Shown here in pieces: positions 1-8,278 of a stretch of DNA of 37,267 nt. Position 1 is the first letter of the stretch. Each line of letters begins with the position of its first letter. Position numbers and translations under genes: made by a program. The stretch is from assembly GCA_029934705.1 (NCBI GenBank), contig JAOZLS010000006.1:1-37267 (forward strand). The letters are read 5' to 3'. Source of the stretch: Bacteroidales bacterium (GTDB taxonomy: Bacteria > Bacteroidota > Bacteroidia > Bacteroidales > JAADGE01). Below the pieces are notes generated by a model. The model had not been told where the DNA came from and did no database searches. It worked only from the letters and a program-made list of their open reading frames with translations.

Positions 1-301
1 TTATTTTTGTGCCTTGTTTGGTAATTCTTGTTTCTTTTTTTAGATACGCAAATTTGTAAAAACTTTCACGTTTATAAAAAGGATGATCTGGTTCGATAAA
101 AACTTGACCTTTACAATTTATTTTATCAACATAACAATTTATTTCTTTAATATTTTCGAAATTATAGTTTTTATAATGCCTAAGTGGTATAAGATGTTTT
201 TTATTAAATGGGTCTTCTAAAATAATAAAATTTTCATTATCTATTTTTGTCTTTTTATTTATTTTGAATGTATAAGATTTTCCTTCAATCATTTTATCCA
301 T
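1..301 (-). CDS. Hypothetical protein, C-terminus cut by left window edge
   Basis: This ORF is not in the track because it has no stop inside the window. Reading the minus strand from the ATG at 301 gives 100 clean codons beginning MDKMIEGKSYTFKINKK and still open at base 1. It has no signal peptide or membrane segment, so it is probably cytosolic. A central stretch, GQVFIEPDHPFYKRESF, sits between short strand-like segments and could be part of a small beta-barrel, but I do not recognise the family. A second in-frame ATG at codon 4 is an alternative start. The upstream gene ends 4 bp away, so the two are probably co-transcribed. Confidence 0.6.
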   Translation of the reverse strand, partial: MDKMIEGKSYTFKINKKTKIDNENFIILEDPFNKKHLIPLRHYKNYNFENIKEINCYVDKINCKGQVFIEPDHPFYKRESFYKFAYLKKETRITKQGTKI

Positions 302-305
302 TAGC

Positions 306-1253
306 TTATTTGTTTACAGGTATTTTTATTAAACTTTGTTCATTTTTTAAATAAAAAAGGAAATAAATATTACCATCAATATCTGTAATATATTTTGAGT
401 TTGGTAAATATTTAAAAAGGTTACAATTCCATTTTCCTTTTCCCCAACCTTTGTATAACGCTCTTTGTCTGCCAATTTTGTCTTTTAAGCGTATATTGTC
501 TTTATTTACAACAACTTGTATTTTATATTTGCAAGAAGAGACTAAACTCATAATACTTTTTTTTCGGCATAAATAAATATGCTCTTTAATTATATATTTT
601 TTGTTTTCAAAATAATTCACGGTCCTTTTTTTTCTTATATTTTCTCTATAATAAGATGTATCGACCTGTGAACTAATAATATTTGCAAAGTTTTCAATTT
701 TATTTCTGTTTTTCTCTTCTGTTTTTTTTGTGCGTAAAATTCTGGAATAGAGTGCTAGCTGTTCACCATTTTTATAATTAAGAATGTATAGTTCATCTAA
801 TAAAGAAATAATACTTTCCCCTTCAAAATCTGAAATTTTGTCATTAAAGTATTTCATTCTTTCTTTATCGGTAGCGATGGCTTCTGACGCTGTTTTTCCT
901 GATTTATACTCTTTATATAAAAAAGGAATTTCAGCAACAAAATTATCATTTTTTATTTTATATACACATTTTTGGCCTACAATGTATAAAGCATCAGATT
1001 TTACACAAAACATTGGTTGTTTTATAAAATAATCGTCTCCATCAATTCCTGTTTTTATAGTTGTATATTCCTTTGTCTTAACATTGTAAACTAATAAATT
1101 CTTATCGTAATCCAACATATAAATTTTTGTTCTTTCCGCATTGAATTCGTAAAATTTAATATGTTTATTAATAATTTCATATTTATTATTTTGACCAAAA
1201 GAAAAGATAGAAGACAAAATCATAATTAATAAGATTATTTGTTTTAGTTTCAT
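306..1253 (-). CDS. Secreted hypothetical protein with possible beta-propeller-like repeats
   Basis: The 315-residue protein starts at an ATG with a clear Sec signal peptide (MKLKQIILLIMILSSIFSFG, cleavage probably before QNN). It has no lipobox cysteine and no other membrane segment, so it is likely periplasmic or exported. The N-terminal half has strand-turn-strand units such as KIYMLDYDKNLLVYNVKTKE and ALYIVGQKCVYKIKN that resemble propeller blades. The C-terminal phrase DIDGNIYFLFYLKNEQSLIKI has the same flavour. The middle is lysine-rich. No T9SS sorting domain is present. It stops 4 bp before the next ORF. Function unknown; the propeller idea is inference. Confidence 0.65.
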   Translation of the reverse strand: MKLKQIILLIMILSSIFSFGQNNKYEIINKHIKFYEFNAERTKIYMLDYDKNLLVYNVKTKEYTTIKTGIDGDDYFIKQPMFCVKSDALYIVGQKCVYKIKNDNFVAEIPFLYKEYKSGKTASEAIATDKERMKYFNDKISDFEGESIISLLDELYILNYKNGEQLALYSRILRTKKTEEKNRNKIENFANIISSQVDTSYYRENIRKKRTVNYFENKKYIIKEHIYLCRKKSIMSLVSSCKYKIQVVVNKDNIRLKDKIGRQRALYKGWGKGKWNCNLFKYLPNSKYITDIDGNIYFLFYLKNEQSLIKIPVNK

Positions 1254-1424
1254 TGTTTTAGAGTTAAATATACATGCGTTTAGTTAAAAAAGCTTACACT
1301 TAGCTATTAATACCAAATTAACATCAAAATGGAATAATAGGTACGCGTTTCTATTGTTTAAAACTATTTTGTTTTAGCAATAGTACAACTAATTTTTGAA
1401 GAACAAATCTATATTTAACAGTTC

Positions 1425-1829
1425 CTATTTATTGTCAAGCCATTTACGAGCTTCGTTTTCACCTTCAAAAAACATTGTTGTCATTAACTTTCCTGCCGAC
1501 TCCTCTACTGTTTGTTCTACAGAAACCGAAGCAAATAAATCTGAGCTTACAATATATGCTGTTTTAGTTTCATTCATTTTTGCAAGTAATGAGTTAACAT
1601 TTGTATTTATCCATTCTTGCAATTCAGGAATAACAATAAAATAGAAATTTCGCATATCAATCAACAGTTTATGAGGTTGAAATTGTTCTATAAACTTTAC
1701 AAGTTGAAGCATTTCTGTTTTAAACTCCTCTTCATTCATAGCTTTACTTGCTCTTGTCCATGTTTGAGTTAAAAAACTTTCGTTCTCATTATACTCTAAT
1801 GTTTGAATTTCATTTTGATAATTTTCCAT
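1425..1829 (-). CDS. STAS/SEC14-like small cytosolic protein
   Basis: The protein is 134 residues from the ATG at 1829 (MENYQNEIQ...). The track's ATG at 1850 would overlap the upstream gene by 11 bp and add seven unconvincing residues. Features include a core strand HKLLIDMRNFYF, a PELQEWI helix, and a late ASVSVEQTVEE segment followed by MFFEGENEARKWL. This pattern matches the SpoIIAA-like/STAS-SEC14 proteins common in Bacteroidota. Related domains act as protein-interaction or phosphoswitch modules. There is no signal peptide. It follows the MCP-like gene by 10 bp, so the two are probably co-expressed and may work together. Family assignment is moderate; the partner is inferred. Confidence 0.6.
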   Translation of the reverse strand: MENYQNEIQTLEYNENESFLTQTWTRASKAMNEEEFKTEMLQLVKFIEQFQPHKLLIDMRNFYFIVIPELQEWINTNVNSLLAKMNETKTAYIVSSDLFASVSVEQTVEESAGKLMTTMFFEGENEARKWLDNK

Positions 1830-1839
1830 TTTGTAAGTA

Positions 1840-3183
1840 TTAGTTATCATTAAAAAGTTTCATCATTTCGGTAAGTTGTTCGGCCTGAGCAGATAATTGC
1901 TCTGCTGATGCCGACATTTCTTCTGCTGAAGCAGAATTCTCTGTTGTTATATTAGATAATTGTTGTATTGAATTATTTATCATTTGTGCATTTTGATTTT
2001 GCTCTAAGCTAGCAGTTGCAATAGTCTTCATTGAATTTGCATTTTCATCTATTTCTACTAAACTTTTTTCAAGAACTTTTCCTGCTATCTGCGACATATT
2101 TTTACCGGATTTTGATAGTTTTTCGATTTCACTAGATGCAACTTTACTTTTTTCGGCAAGTTTTCTTATTTCATTTGCAACAACATTAAAGCTATCGCCA
2201 AATTCGCCAGCTTTTGATGCAATTATTGACGCATTAAGAGAAAGTATATTTGTTTGAAAAGCAATATCTGTAATTATTTCTGTTTTTAATGAAATTTGAT
2301 TTACAAGATCTATTGTTTGCAAAATTACACTACTACTCTTTTTTAATTTTTCAGAAGATTTTGTTGCTTTCACATTTGTATCTTCTGCATTTGCTGTGTT
2401 ATTAATAATTGTAACAAGCATTTGTTCCATTGATGAGGAAACCTCCTCGGTATTAGCCGCTTGTTTATTTGAGCTTTCCGAAATTTGCTGTGAGATTGCT
2501 GTTAATTGATTACTAGCACCTGTTAATTCAAATGCACTTAACTTTATTTTTTCAGCAACACTTTCCATTTTTAGGTTTTTCTCTTCAATTTCTAGTGTTT
2601 TTTTTGATAAATTAACTACTGCTTTATTAATAAATTGAGTAAAATAATATGTTAGTACAAATATCATAACCATTACAAACAAATATGTTATAATAGCAGT
2701 GCTTGCAGGACCAGCAACATTTTCGGGCAAATTTTCATTTGTAATAATATAAGTTATTATAGAACTTGATAACATTAAAACAAAAGAGCCTACAAATACA
2801 ATACGAGTTGCAAACATTGCCGAAAATACTATTGCAAATAGAAACAGATAATAATCGTTTATAAAATAATTAAAAATTACATTATCGCTGAAATTTAAAA
2901 CTGCAGATAAGGAAACGACTATACTTATAATAACTGCAAAGAAATTGCCTGCACATTTATTTTTACCTCGTTGTATGAGTATTATTAGTATAGAATACAT
3001 TACTAATACTATTAAATTTGTTGTAATATTTTTGTATAATCCTTGAAATATATATATTACAATTAATGTTGAGACCAAGCCAAGATTTGCAAAACCAAGA
3101 ATTAATAACAGTTTTGCTTTTCCATAAGCTATTTCGTTTTCTTTGTCTGTTCTCTTTAAAAAAAAATCAAATAGTGTTTTCAT
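1840..3183 (-). CDS. Methyl-accepting chemotaxis-like protein with six-TM N-terminus
   Basis: The start is set at the ATG at 3183 (MKTLFDFFLKR). The track's start at 3216 is a TTG followed by seven isoleucine codons from a trinucleotide repeat. The 447-residue product has about six hydrophobic helices in residues 20-185, with no sizeable extracellular domain and no recognisable HAMP. A long coiled-coil signalling domain follows (about 205-447). The hairpin tip is well preserved: IAFQTNILSLNASIIASKAG, then FNVVANEIRKLAEKS. The C-terminus is rich in SASAEEMSASAEQL and has no CheR-binding pentapeptide. It probably reports a membrane or cytosolic state rather than a periplasmic ligand. No che genes are in the window, so output is unknown. 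Confidence 0.8.
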   Translation of the reverse strand: MKTLFDFFLKRTDKENEIAYGKAKLLLILGFANLGLVSTLIVIYIFQGLYKNITTNLIVLVMYSILIILIQRGKNKCAGNFFAVIISIVVSLSAVLNFSDNVIFNYFINDYYLFLFAIVFSAMFATRIVFVGSFVLMLSSSIITYIITNENLPENVAGPASTAIITYLFVMVMIFVLTYYFTQFINKAVVNLSKKTLEIEEKNLKMESVAEKIKLSAFELTGASNQLTAISQQISESSNKQAANTEEVSSSMEQMLVTIINNTANAEDTNVKATKSSEKLKKSSSVILQTIDLVNQISLKTEIITDIAFQTNILSLNASIIASKAGEFGDSFNVVANEIRKLAEKSKVASSEIEKLSKSGKNMSQIAGKVLEKSLVEIDENANSMKTIATASLEQNQNAQMINNSIQQLSNITTENSASAEEMSASAEQLSAQAEQLTEMMKLFNDN

Positions 3184-3191
3184 TTGTTTGT

Positions 3192-3212
3192 TTATTATTA
3201 TTATTATTATTA
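3192..3212. repeat. (TTA)7 trinucleotide microsatellite
   Basis: Seven perfect TTA units lie 9-29 bp upstream of the MCP-like ATG at 3183. In the mRNA sense they read as ATA/TAA repeats. They sit just downstream of a TAAATTTG element at 3214-3221, so they fall at the transcription start or in the short leader. A change in copy number would alter leader length or spacing but would not shift the reading frame if the ATG is the start. Confidence 0.85.
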
Positions 3213-3213
3213 T

Positions 3214-3221
3214 CAAATTTA
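3214..3221 (-). promoter_or_regulatory. Possible -7 promoter element for MCP-like gene
   Basis: On the minus strand this reads TAAATTTG, matching the Bacteroidota -7 consensus TAnnTTTG, about 30 bp before the ATG at 3183. No convincing TTG -33 element is found 19-21 bp upstream, and the site lies 15 bp beyond the stop of the preceding kinase gene. It would allow separate expression of the MCP-like/STAS pair. The call is weak because such short motifs occur by chance in AT-rich DNA. Confidence 0.3.
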
Positions 3222-3236
3222 GTTATTTAAAGCTTT

Positions 3237-5417
3237 TCATATTACAGGATTATAAGGAATTGTTAATAGAAATATCGCTCCTTTTCCTTTTTCAGATTTA
3301 AGAGTAATTTTACCTCCTAATAATTTAGCATTTTCTTTGGCTATTGGCAATCCCAAACCAATACCTCCAACATTTCGGGATAAACCTTTTTCTTCTTGCG
3401 AAAAGCTACTAAATATTGTTTGTTGGCTTTCTGGCTTTATTCCAATTCCTGTATCTTTTACATATATTTCCAGTTGAGACGCATGGTCGTGCGTCTTTAC
3501 AAGTTTATAACCAAGCTCGACAAAGCCTTCGAGTGTAAACTTTAATGCGTTTTCAAGTAAATTACTTAAAATTTTATTTAGTAATATAGAGTCTGTTATT
3601 ATTGTACTTTCATGGTTTGGTAGTGCTTTTTTCAGATATAGCTCTATTTTCTTTTTTTTAGCTTTTTCTTCAAAAGCATTAAATAATTTTACTAATAATT
3701 TATTTAAACAGACTTGTTTATTTTCTACTATAATTTGTTTTGTTTCTAGTTTCGAAATTTCTAAAATATTGTCAATTATAAGCATTAAATTCCTTCCACT
3801 ATTTTGTATTATATCTATATATTGTTTTCTCTTTTCAGCGGTTAAATTAGGTTTGTTTAAAATATTTGAGAACCCAAGTATTCCGTTCATTGGTGTTCTT
3901 ATTTCGTGTGATAAATTACGTATAAATTCAGTTTTAAGTTTATCACTTTCTTCTGCTTTTTGTTTTGAAATTACTAATTCTGCTGTTCGCTTATCTACCA
4001 TTTCGTCGAGATGCTCGTTATGCTGAAATAGCTCTTCTGTTTTATTTTCTAAATCTTGTTTTTGCAATAATATCACATCTTTTTGTAGTAGTATTTTTTC
4101 GTTTTTTTGATGTAATATTATATTTGCTTTTTTCTTAATTGTAAAAAGTCTAAAAACTAAAAAAATTATTGAAATTGCTATAAGAAATCCAAAAATAAAT
4201 ATATTTATTAATCTTTTTTGTTGTTTAATTTCTTCGGCATAAACAATATCTTTTTTTTGTTGTTCTAAGTCTGATATTTTTTTTTCTTCATTATATTTAT
4301 AAAGCAATTCTAAGCTTGTTATTTTTTTTACATTGTTTTCATTAAACATACTATCGCTTAATTCTTTATACAGTAGCAGACTTTGATATGCTTTTTTATA
4401 TTTTTTTGTTGCATTATATATTTTTGAAAGTAGCTGGTAATTTTTAGCTTGTCCTTCTAATATTTCATGTTCTTTAGTTAAACTAAGACTTTTTAAATTA
4501 TAGTTTAAAGCCTTTTCATATCTATTTGTTTCGAAGTAAAGCTTAGCCATATAATAAAAAGAGATACTAATTTCTTCTTTATTTCCAATACTATCATTAA
4601 TTTTTAATGATTTTAAAAAACATTTTAGAGCTGTATCATAACTGCCTTGAATTAAATTAATTTCACCTATATTATTTAAACATAAGGGAATTTCAAATTT
4701 ATCATTAATTTCTTCGGAAATTTTTAATGATTTTTGATAATACTCAAGAGCTAACAAATAATCCCCTTGCATTTTATATATTTTTCCAACATTAATAAAA
4801 TTCTCTAAAATTCCACGCTTATCATTTATTTCTTTTTTTATTTTTAATGATTTTTGGTAATAATCGAGGGCAACAGGGTAGTTTTCTTGATATTTATATA
4901 TTGTTCCAATATTATTTAAACAATAGGCTATGGTTTGTTTGCTTTTTAGTTCCTTTGCTATTTCTAGGGATTGTCGAAAACACTCAAGTGCATAAGAATA
5001 ATTTCCTTTAGTTTTATATATTAATCCTATATTATTTAAGCAGAATGCTATTCGTTTTTTATTTCCTAGTTCTTTATAATATTCTAAAGATTTGTTGTAA
5101 TATTTAAGAGCTTTAGGTATTTCTGCTTTCATTTGCCAGTACAAACCCAGGAGAAACAGACTTTTTGCTTTGCCTCTTGCAAAACTCAACTTGTTTGCAA
5201 GAGCATTACTCTGGGTAGCATACTCAAATAATTTATCATTATTTACACGAAATAGTTTTAAAGCTATTTCATTTAATAAATTAACTCTTACTGTATCTTG
5301 ATCAATATGTTGTTTCAAAATATATTCTAGGCTATCAACTTCAACTATTTGGGCATTTAATTTAGTTGAGATGGAGATAGCACCTAAAAATATAATAATA
5401 AATATTCGTATTTTCAT
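3237..5417 (-). CDS. TPR-containing membrane sensor histidine kinase
   Basis: The ATG at 5417 (MKIRIFIIIFLG) is preferred over the track's TTG at 5426, giving 726 residues. In track numbering the order is: signal peptide (to about 25); about six to seven TPR units, residues 90-350, with the repeated core LNNIGxIYK...ALxYYQKSLKI; one TM helix at 408-427; a coiled coil to about 495; HisKA with FIRNLSHEIRTPMNG and phospho-accepting His507; and HATPase_c with N box NLLENALKF, D box KDTGIGI and G box GGIGLGL. There is no receiver domain, so the partner regulator is elsewhere. The TPR part should be periplasmic and protein-binding. The kinase core closely resembles that of the hybrid kinase at 8279-11815. 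Confidence 0.9.
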   Translation of the reverse strand: MKIRIFIIIFLGAISISTKLNAQIVEVDSLEYILKQHIDQDTVRVNLLNEIALKLFRVNNDKLFEYATQSNALANKLSFARGKAKSLFLLGLYWQMKAEIPKALKYYNKSLEYYKELGNKKRIAFCLNNIGLIYKTKGNYSYALECFRQSLEIAKELKSKQTIAYCLNNIGTIYKYQENYPVALDYYQKSLKIKKEINDKRGILENFINVGKIYKMQGDYLLALEYYQKSLKISEEINDKFEIPLCLNNIGEINLIQGSYDTALKCFLKSLKINDSIGNKEEISISFYYMAKLYFETNRYEKALNYNLKSLSLTKEHEILEGQAKNYQLLSKIYNATKKYKKAYQSLLLYKELSDSMFNENNVKKITSLELLYKYNEEKKISDLEQQKKDIVYAEEIKQQKRLINIFIFGFLIAISIIFLVFRLFTIKKKANIILHQKNEKILLQKDVILLQKQDLENKTEELFQHNEHLDEMVDKRTAELVISKQKAEESDKLKTEFIRNLSHEIRTPMNGILGFSNILNKPNLTAEKRKQYIDIIQNSGRNLMLIIDNILEISKLETKQIIVENKQVCLNKLLVKLFNAFEEKAKKKKIELYLKKALPNHESTIITDSILLNKILSNLLENALKFTLEGFVELGYKLVKTHDHASQLEIYVKDTGIGIKPESQQTIFSSFSQEEKGLSRNVGGIGLGLPIAKENAKLLGGKITLKSEKGKGAIFLLTIPYNPVI
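4545..5110. repeat. 120-bp-period internal repeats encoding TPR units
   Basis: Within the TPR kinase gene the DNA repeats in exact 120-bp register (40 codons per unit). For example, attatttaa occurs at 4671, 4911 and 5031. The units share long stretches encoding LNNIGxIYK and QKSLKI-K-EINDK. The similarity at nucleotide level suggests fairly recent unit duplication or homogenisation, which makes copy-number change by recombination possible. Confidence 0.75.
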
Positions 5418-5617
5418 AAATATCAATTTATTTTGTTTTTTTCAAATACAGTCTCAATATACAAATAGTTTATTTGAATATTATACACAATTAAAATTAT
5501 ATTTACGGTAATTGACCAACGGTGGTTTCTATATTATTAACAGTTTAAAAACTTACATAAAATATTATGAGAAATTACAAATTGTTTAAATTGATTTATA
5601 AGTAAAAATACTAGTTA

Positions 5618-8128
5618 CTAATTTAAAACGGCTAATGTAAAGATAAAACTGCTACCTTTTCCTTCTTTGCTTTCAACCCAAATTTTTCCTCCATGCTTTT
5701 CTACAAAATCTTTACAAAGAATTAAACCTAAACCTGTTCCCTCCTCATTTTCAGTTCCTTTTGTTGATGTACTTTCGCCAATTTCAAACATTTTTAATTG
5801 TATTTGTTCCGAAATACCAACGCCTGTGTCTTCTACAGTAATTTCAAAAACTTGCTGATTATTATTAGTTCTTTGTTGTGCTTTTATTTTAATTTGCCCT
5901 CCTTTTTCTGTAAATTTTATAGCATTCGACAGTAAGTTTCGCAAAATTGTTGAAAGCATATTTATATCGGCATCAACAAAAGCACTTTCAGACACTTCAT
6001 TAATTAATGTTATATTTTTTTTATCGGCTAATTGCTTTAATAATTCAAAAACATTATTGCTCAATATTAATAAGTTTAGTTTTTCTGGATTAAAGCCTAA
6101 ACTACCTCTTTGTGAACGAGACCACAGCAGTAAGTCTTCAAGTAAATTATATGTATTTTGAATTCCTATGTTTATGTATGATAGTAGTTTCTTTTGTTTC
6201 TCGGGTTTAAATTCATCAAATTTTTCATTTAATAATCTAGAAAAACCTAACATTGAGCTAAACGGACTTTTTAAATCATGTGCTATTATTGAAAAAAACT
6301 TATCCTTTGTCGCATTTATTTTTCTTAACTCAGTTTCATTCCTTTTTAAGGTTTCCTCTGCTAATTTTCTATCTGTTATATCTTTTAAAACAGTTAATTT
6401 GTTACCATCCTTAAGAACAACATTACTTACTAAAAACATTTTATTACTTTCTAACTTATGCTCATATTCAAATCTTTCTTCAATTTTCAAATTTTCGTAA
6501 ATACACCAGCTACATTTTTCTTGAAGATTATACATTACTTTAAAACATGATTTACCAATAGGGTTATAACCTAATTTACTACGTAGCACCGAATTAACGT
6601 AAGATATTTTATAATCATGAGTAGTTATATAAATTCCATCTTTAAATGTATCAAGTATTTTTTTTTGTCTTTCTTCATTTAATTTTATTGTTTGTTCGGC
6701 ATTTCGTCTTGCAGTAAAATCTTCTTTTATTGAAAGGTAATTGATAATTTCATCTTCTTCATTTTTTATAGGGGTTATTGTAACTTGCTCCCAAAAATAT
6801 TCGCCATTTTTTTTCTTATTATGAAATTCACCTTTCCAAGTTTTTCCTGCTGTAATTGTTTTCCATAATTTATTATAATATTCTTTTTCCTGTGTTCCTG
6901 CATTCAATATTCTAGGGTTTTGTCCGTGAGCTTCTTCTGCAGAATAGCCTGTTAATTCGGTAAATTTGGGGTTTGTATATTCAATATCACCATCTATATT
7001 CGTAATAACTATTACATTTGCACTTTGCTCTACTGCTATTGATAATTTTTTTATTTCGGCTTCGGCTTTCTTTCGTTCAAAAGCAGCTATTTCTAAAATT
7101 TCTTTAATCTTTATTTTCTTCAATAAAACTACTATAATAATTAGAGTTATAATAGCATATAAAATAGCTAATACTACCTGCATTATAAAATATTTTTTAA
7201 TATTTTCTGCTATAACTTTTTCATCTTTATGATAAGAGAATACATAAGCTACGTGGTTTCCTTCAACATTAATTATTGACCTAAAGGAAATAATATAGTT
7301 TGCTTTGTTTATCTGATGTAATATGGAAAAGCTTTCATTATTTGCTAGTTGTTCGGCTATTTTAGAGTTTATATCTTTATCAATTTTCTTGAATATGCCT
7401 AATGTGTCATTATTATAATGTAGAAATATTTTTTCGTGCAAATAGTCATCAGAAATAAAGCTAGAGACATAATCACCTATTTTATTTGCAGATACTTTAG
7501 AGTCCACAATATCTTTTTTTATCATTAGGCCATAAGTACCTCCGTCTTGTTCTAATAATAGTCTTATAGCAAAAGAGAAGCTTATTTCAATTACACCAAT
7601 ATGTTTATTGTTGTAATATATGGGAAATATGTTACGAAAGCCTGTATATGTACGCCCTTCTTCAAAGCCTATTTGTCTTTGTTTTGTTGCATTTGCTGTT
7701 TTTACGGAGTATCTTACATCGGTAAGGTCATCGTCATATTTTTTGAGCCTATGAAAACGCAGGAGAACTTTATTATTGGGCAAAATAAATATAAATTGCC
7801 TAACATTAGTTAGTTTTAGTTGTTCATAAGTAGGCGATAATAAGTTATAGAGGCTGTCTCTTATTTCATTTTTTTTAATACTATCAGCTAAAATTGCATT
7901 GTTACAAAGCTCTAACACTCTGGGCTTTGTAATAATTTGACTAAAAATTGTTTGAATCATTCCTATATAAGCCCCCTGTACTGCTTTTTGCCTAACTTCT
8001 AATTCGTTAGTTTTTTCTTCTAAATAATTTGAAGTTTCAATTTTATACAAATATTCAATAAACAAAAAAGAGCTTATCTCTATAATTATAAATGCTAAAA
8101 TTGCTATGAATATTTTTCTTTTTTTCAT
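5618..8128 (-). CDS. dCache-PAS-PAS membrane sensor histidine kinase
   Basis: The 836-residue protein starts at an ATG. TM1 is at 6-27. A periplasmic sensor spans 35-310; its LLRFHRLKKYDDDLTDVRYS and EEGRTYTGFRNIFPIYY patterns fit the dCache_3 type. TM2 is at 313-337. PAS1 spans about 360-480 and PAS2 about 485-595. HisKA contains FFSIIAHDLKSPFSS with His617. HATPase_c has N box NLLSNAIKF, D box EDTGVGI and G box GTGLGL, near 731-802. The HDLKSP H box puts it in a different kinase subclass from its two HEIRTP neighbours. PAS2 carries Cys528, Cys539 and Cys542 (CFKVMY...CSWC), which could hold a metal or act as a redox switch. There is no receiver domain. The ligand is unknown. Confidence 0.9.
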   Translation of the reverse strand: MKKRKIFIAILAFIIIEISSFLFIEYLYKIETSNYLEEKTNELEVRQKAVQGAYIGMIQTIFSQIITKPRVLELCNNAILADSIKKNEIRDSLYNLLSPTYEQLKLTNVRQFIFILPNNKVLLRFHRLKKYDDDLTDVRYSVKTANATKQRQIGFEEGRTYTGFRNIFPIYYNNKHIGVIEISFSFAIRLLLEQDGGTYGLMIKKDIVDSKVSANKIGDYVSSFISDDYLHEKIFLHYNNDTLGIFKKIDKDINSKIAEQLANNESFSILHQINKANYIISFRSIINVEGNHVAYVFSYHKDEKVIAENIKKYFIMQVVLAILYAIITLIIIVVLLKKIKIKEILEIAAFERKKAEAEIKKLSIAVEQSANVIVITNIDGDIEYTNPKFTELTGYSAEEAHGQNPRILNAGTQEKEYYNKLWKTITAGKTWKGEFHNKKKNGEYFWEQVTITPIKNEEDEIINYLSIKEDFTARRNAEQTIKLNEERQKKILDTFKDGIYITTHDYKISYVNSVLRSKLGYNPIGKSCFKVMYNLQEKCSWCIYENLKIEERFEYEHKLESNKMFLVSNVVLKDGNKLTVLKDITDRKLAEETLKRNETELRKINATKDKFFSIIAHDLKSPFSSMLGFSRLLNEKFDEFKPEKQKKLLSYINIGIQNTYNLLEDLLLWSRSQRGSLGFNPEKLNLLILSNNVFELLKQLADKKNITLINEVSESAFVDADINMLSTILRNLLSNAIKFTEKGGQIKIKAQQRTNNNQQVFEITVEDTGVGISEQIQLKMFEIGESTSTKGTENEEGTGLGLILCKDFVEKHGGKIWVESKEGKGSSFIFTLAVLN

Positions 8129-8155
8129 CTATTTATAAATTATTTAAAAGGTTAG

Positions 8156-8170
8156 ATGCGACACCCGCAT
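8156..8170. other. Small GC-rich hairpin between two kinase genes
   Basis: atgcg-acacc-cgcat forms a 5-bp stem with a 5-nt loop in otherwise AT-rich DNA. It lies between the stop of the hybrid kinase (8279) and the start of the dCache kinase (8128). No clear U-tract follows on the minus strand, so a terminator role is uncertain; it could be a leader structure or chance. Confidence 0.3.
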
Positions 8171-8278
8171 GCTATCTTTTTATGTATTTACTTGGGCAAA
8201 ACTGCAATAATCATTTTCTTGTGTGTTAAAACTTATTTATCATGGGTGTTTCATGATTCAATTAATTCTTATAATGTT

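Noticed and set aside
1404-1438. TAGATTTG with upstream TTG as promoter for the secreted hypothetical
   Set aside because: The spacer is 24 bp and the leader would be about 150 nt, so it is not convincing.
3184-3216. Poly-isoleucine N-terminus of the MCP-like protein
   Set aside because: It is produced by a TTG start reading through the (TTA)7 repeat; the ATG at 3183 gives a normal N-terminus.
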